Source: Bufo bufo (Eukaryota; Chordata; Amphibia; Anura; Bufonidae). Taken from it: 64,000 bases of DNA. The translations under genes and the position numbers were made by a program. The stretch lies in the NCBI RefSeq assembly GCF_905171765.1, contig NC_053390.1:302229122-302293121 (forward strand), given 5' to 3'. Below the pieces are notes generated by a model, which was given only the letters and a program-made list of their open reading frames with translations, made no database searches and was not told the DNA's origin. Numbering within the stretch: position 1 is the first letter of the stretch; the number at the start of each line of letters is the position of its first letter. Below are positions 61,719-64,000 of this stretch, piece after piece.

Positions 61719-64000
61719 ATGTCACGTGCTTCAGACATAGTGGAGGCTTCGGTCGACGAGAACCCCGCCAGGATGTCAGAAGGGGGCAGTGTGTCGTCTC
61801 TTCGCACTTGGACCATCCCTAGGCTGATGACGGAGTTGTCCAGAAGGGGTATTTCGTATCCCGCTGCTGCTAGGAAGGCCGAGTTATACCGGTTACTGGT
61901 CGTTAACTCAAGCCCTCAGCAGCAGGAAGACGTCTCCATGATCACACTTCAGAATTCTCTGACACAAATTCATCTGATGTTGAATAACTTGACTTCATCT
62001 GTCACGGATGTGCAAACCAGGTTGGAAGCGGTTGAGTCTCGTAGTCCCGTCACTACTCCGCAGACCATCGATGCCGCTGTGCCGTCCACATCTACGGCGA
62101 CAGGGGCAGGTGTCTCTGTGACAGCGCCCAGTATTATGCCAGCACATTTTGTTCCTGCTAATCTAAAGAAGGACATCCTGGAAGGTAGGGATGTCAATCT
62201 AGCATCCTTACTGGTCGCTACCCGGGATCTTTCTGATAGTAGGGTAATTGCTTGTGGGGATGTGTCAGTGATCCTGAAAGGCCGGGACCACAGGCTGAAC
62301 CGCAAGCTCACGGTTCCTGAGTTTGTTCTTGCGTTTAGTTTATACAGAGACGTAATCTGTTCAGTTCGTCCTGAGAGAAGGGAAGAACTTGATTTGTATT
62401 TATTTAGGATAACGGAGTTGGGATACAAGTATGGTGGTAGTTCCTTCTACGACTACCATTGTTCTTTCTCGGCCAAGGCAGCTGCCACTTTAAGTCAGTT
62501 CCAGTTTCTCACAAACTGGGCTAACATTGATACGGAGATATTTTGTAGGCATTTCGCCGGGCTTAAAGCGCCATCGTGCTCCCTGTGCCAGTCAATTTAC
62601 CATTCTACTGTGTGGTGTCATAAGGCTGCTCCAAGGGAGGGGTCCAGTTCTACAGGTCCTGTTCCCGGCCCGTCCGATTCACACAGATCCTCTGGTTTAG
62701 TTGACAAGCTGGGTAGACCCATCAAACTACTCGGCAGGTCACAGATTTGCAATAATTTCAACCACGCATCCTGTAACTTCAGTCAGTGTCGCCTGCTACA
62801 CATATGTACTAACTGCTTCAGAGCCCACCCTAAAGTAGTCTGTTCATTAAAATCAGATAATAATTACATGTGTGTTGTTGATATAGTTCGGTTGCAGCAG
62901 TTCTTACGCAGGTACCCTGACCCAGGCTTCGTGGAGTTCCTTAGTACAGGGTTTATGTTCGGTTTCCACACCGGGATGGTGGCCCTTCCAGAGTCTACAC
63001 ACGAGTGCAGGAACTTGCAGTCCGCTGACCATCACTCCGATGTCTCCGATAGATTAATCTCAGCGGAATTAGTCAAAGGTTTCCTGATAGGCCCTTTTTC
63101 GTCATCACCCTTTGAACGGTGGAGAGTCAGCCCGATAGGAGTTGTGTTCGGTAAATTCAGTAACAAAGAGAGGTTGATTATCGACCTATCCGCCCCGCAT
63201 GGTACCCCCATACCTAGCATCAACTCTCTAATTCCATCAGAAGAAGTTAGTATGAGATATGCCACCATAGATCAAGCCATCGCTCTTATCTTACAGTTAG
63301 GTCCCGGCACCATCCTTTCTAAAGCTGATATTGCAGACGCCTTCAAATTACTACCGATCAAACCGTCCCTCTGGCAGTGGTATGGTGTCAAATGGAGGGG
63401 CCTTTATTATTTTGCTTCCAATCTTACATTCGGGTCTAAGAGTAGCCCATGGTTATTCGACCAGTTAGCCAAGGCGCTCCACTGGATTTTAGTCCATGAA
63501 TTCCACTGTAACAATATAATTCACTACCTGGATGATTTTTTAATTATTGAGCGTCCTGACGTTCCCCCCAAAGACCTTCATTTGCTACTGGAGTGTTTCA
63601 GACAATTAGGGGTTCCTGTCTCTCCCAAGAAAGTGGAAGGTCCCTCCGCAGTCATCACGTTCCTTGGTATAGAATTGGACACCCAGAACATGGTTGCCAG
63701 GTTGCCAAGGGACAAATTACAGAGAATCAGGGAGGTCGTTCATAGTTTCACGTCAACTAGAGTGATTAAGAAAGTACAGCTACAGTCTCTGTTAGGCATG
63801 CTGAATTTTGCGATGCGCATAATGCCGCAAGGTAGGGCATTTGTGTCTCGTTTACTTTCTCTCCTTCCTACAGCCCCTTCACCGGATAGCAGCATAGGCC
63901 TGGACGATATGGTCGTGGCTGACTTGAACATGTGGGATCAATTTCTCACGCAATGGAATGGCATCTCACTCTTTATTCCCACGATATCCAACAACTCCCC
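61719..64000 (+). CDS. DIRS/Ngaro-type ORF with SAP-like domain, zinc knuckle and RT (runs off window)
   Basis: From the ATG at 61719, with an in-frame stop just upstream at 61677, the frame stays open for 760 codons to the window end. Residues about 31-62 (WTIPRLMTELSRRG...KAELYRLLV) match the SAP helix-turn-helix pattern. A Gag-like region and a Cys/His cluster (CNNF...CNFSQCRLLHICTNC, about 344-366) follow. The RT has RWRVSPIGVV, ERLIIDLSAPHG, SKADIADAFKLLPIKP (motif A) and HYLDDFLII (motif C, about 602-609), then the start of the connection region. The motif style matches tyrosine-recombinase retroelements and differs from the Ngaro at 43-49 kb. RNase H and recombinase would lie beyond the window. 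No breaks are seen. Confidence 0.9.
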   Translation, partial: MSRASDIVEASVDENPARMSEGGSVSSLRTWTIPRLMTELSRRGISYPAAARKAELYRLLVVNSSPQQQEDVSMITLQNSLTQIHLMLNNLTSSVTDVQTRLEAVESRSPVTTPQTIDAAVPSTSTATGAGVSVTAPSIMPAHFVPANLKKDILEGRDVNLASLLVATRDLSDSRVIACGDVSVILKGRDHRLNRKLTVPEFVLAFSLYRDVICSVRPERREELDLYLFRITELGYKYGGSSFYDYHCSFSAKAAATLSQFQFLTNWANIDTEIFCRHFAGLKAPSCSLCQSIYHSTVWCHKAAPREGSSSTGPVPGPSDSHRSSGLVDKLGRPIKLLGRSQICNNFNHASCNFSQCRLLHICTNCFRAHPKVVCSLKSDNNYMCVVDIVRLQQFLRRYPDPGFVEFLSTGFMFGFHTGMVALPESTHECRNLQSADHHSDVSDRLISAELVKGFLIGPFSSSPFERWRVSPIGVVFGKFSNKERLIIDLSAPHGTPIPSINSLIPSEEVSMRYATIDQAIALILQLGPGTILSKADIADAFKLLPIKPSLWQWYGVKWRGLYYFASNLTFGSKSSPWLFDQLAKALHWILVHEFHCNNIIHYLDDFLIIERPDVPPKDLHLLLECFRQLGVPVSPKKVEGPSAVITFLGIELDTQNMVARLPRDKLQRIREVVHSFTSTRVIKKVQLQSLLGMLNFAMRIMPQGRAFVSRLLSLLPTAPSPDSSIGLDDMVVADLNMWDQFLTQWNGISLFIPTISNNS

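Overview
The window reads as vertebrate, most likely anuran amphibian, genomic DNA. The evidence is three T-cell-receptor alpha/delta-type V gene segments with 23-bp-spacer recombination signals, together with a transposon mix typical of frogs and toads: Tc1/mariner, hAT, Harbinger MITEs, L1, CR1, Penelope, BEL/Pao, class I ERV and two tyrosine-recombinase (Ngaro/DIRS-type) retrotransposons. There are no operons and no bacterial signals. Nearly every long reading frame belongs to a mobile element. The host content is part of a TCR alpha/delta V array: a V with no leader ATG at 15.46-15.97 kb, an intact V at 18.52-19.04 kb, and a decayed V with a surviving RSS at about 49.16-49.28 kb. All three are on the plus strand.

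Layout. 1-10.35 kb: a broken class I ERV (pol, env, 3' LTR) that has taken a Tc1 element, a hAT (which holds a second hAT, which holds a palindromic MITE), a Penelope-like fragment with a hammerhead-like core, and a solo LTR. Target-site duplications (TSDs) support each insertion except the innermost MITE. 10.35-15.4 kb: dispersed repeats, a small hAT MITE, and one Tc1 element nested in another. 15.4-22.6 kb: V1, a palindromic MITE, V2, a CR1 3' fragment, and LTR/Penelope fragments. 22.6-26.0 kb: a 5'-truncated L1 with a 14-bp TSD. 26.9-41.8 kb: one BED-type hAT transposon with an 8-bp TSD, split by a solo LTR (4-bp TSD) and a complete BEL/Pao element (5-bp TSD). The BEL keeps a 1669-codon Gag-PR-RT-RNaseH frame but has no integrase. 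43.1-49.0 kb: a Ngaro-type element on the minus strand with Gag, RT, RNase H, tyrosine recombinase and SGNH hydrolase, and split direct repeats. 49.16-49.28 kb: the V remnant. 49.65-53.46 kb: a hAT carrying a second copy of the first Tc1 family, in inverted orientation. 54.7-57.4 kb: a Penelope-like element with an open RT plus GIY-YIG frame. 57.5-58.3 kb: a Harbinger-type MITE. 61.7 kb to the end: a DIRS-type frame with a SAP-like domain, zinc knuckle and RT, running off the window.

The only genes acting together for the host are the V segments, substrates for V(D)J recombination to J segments outside the window. Insertion boundaries come from terminal repeats and TSDs read by eye. Family names come from motif recognition, not a database search. 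For the endogenous retrovirus, only breaks and short motifs are described.
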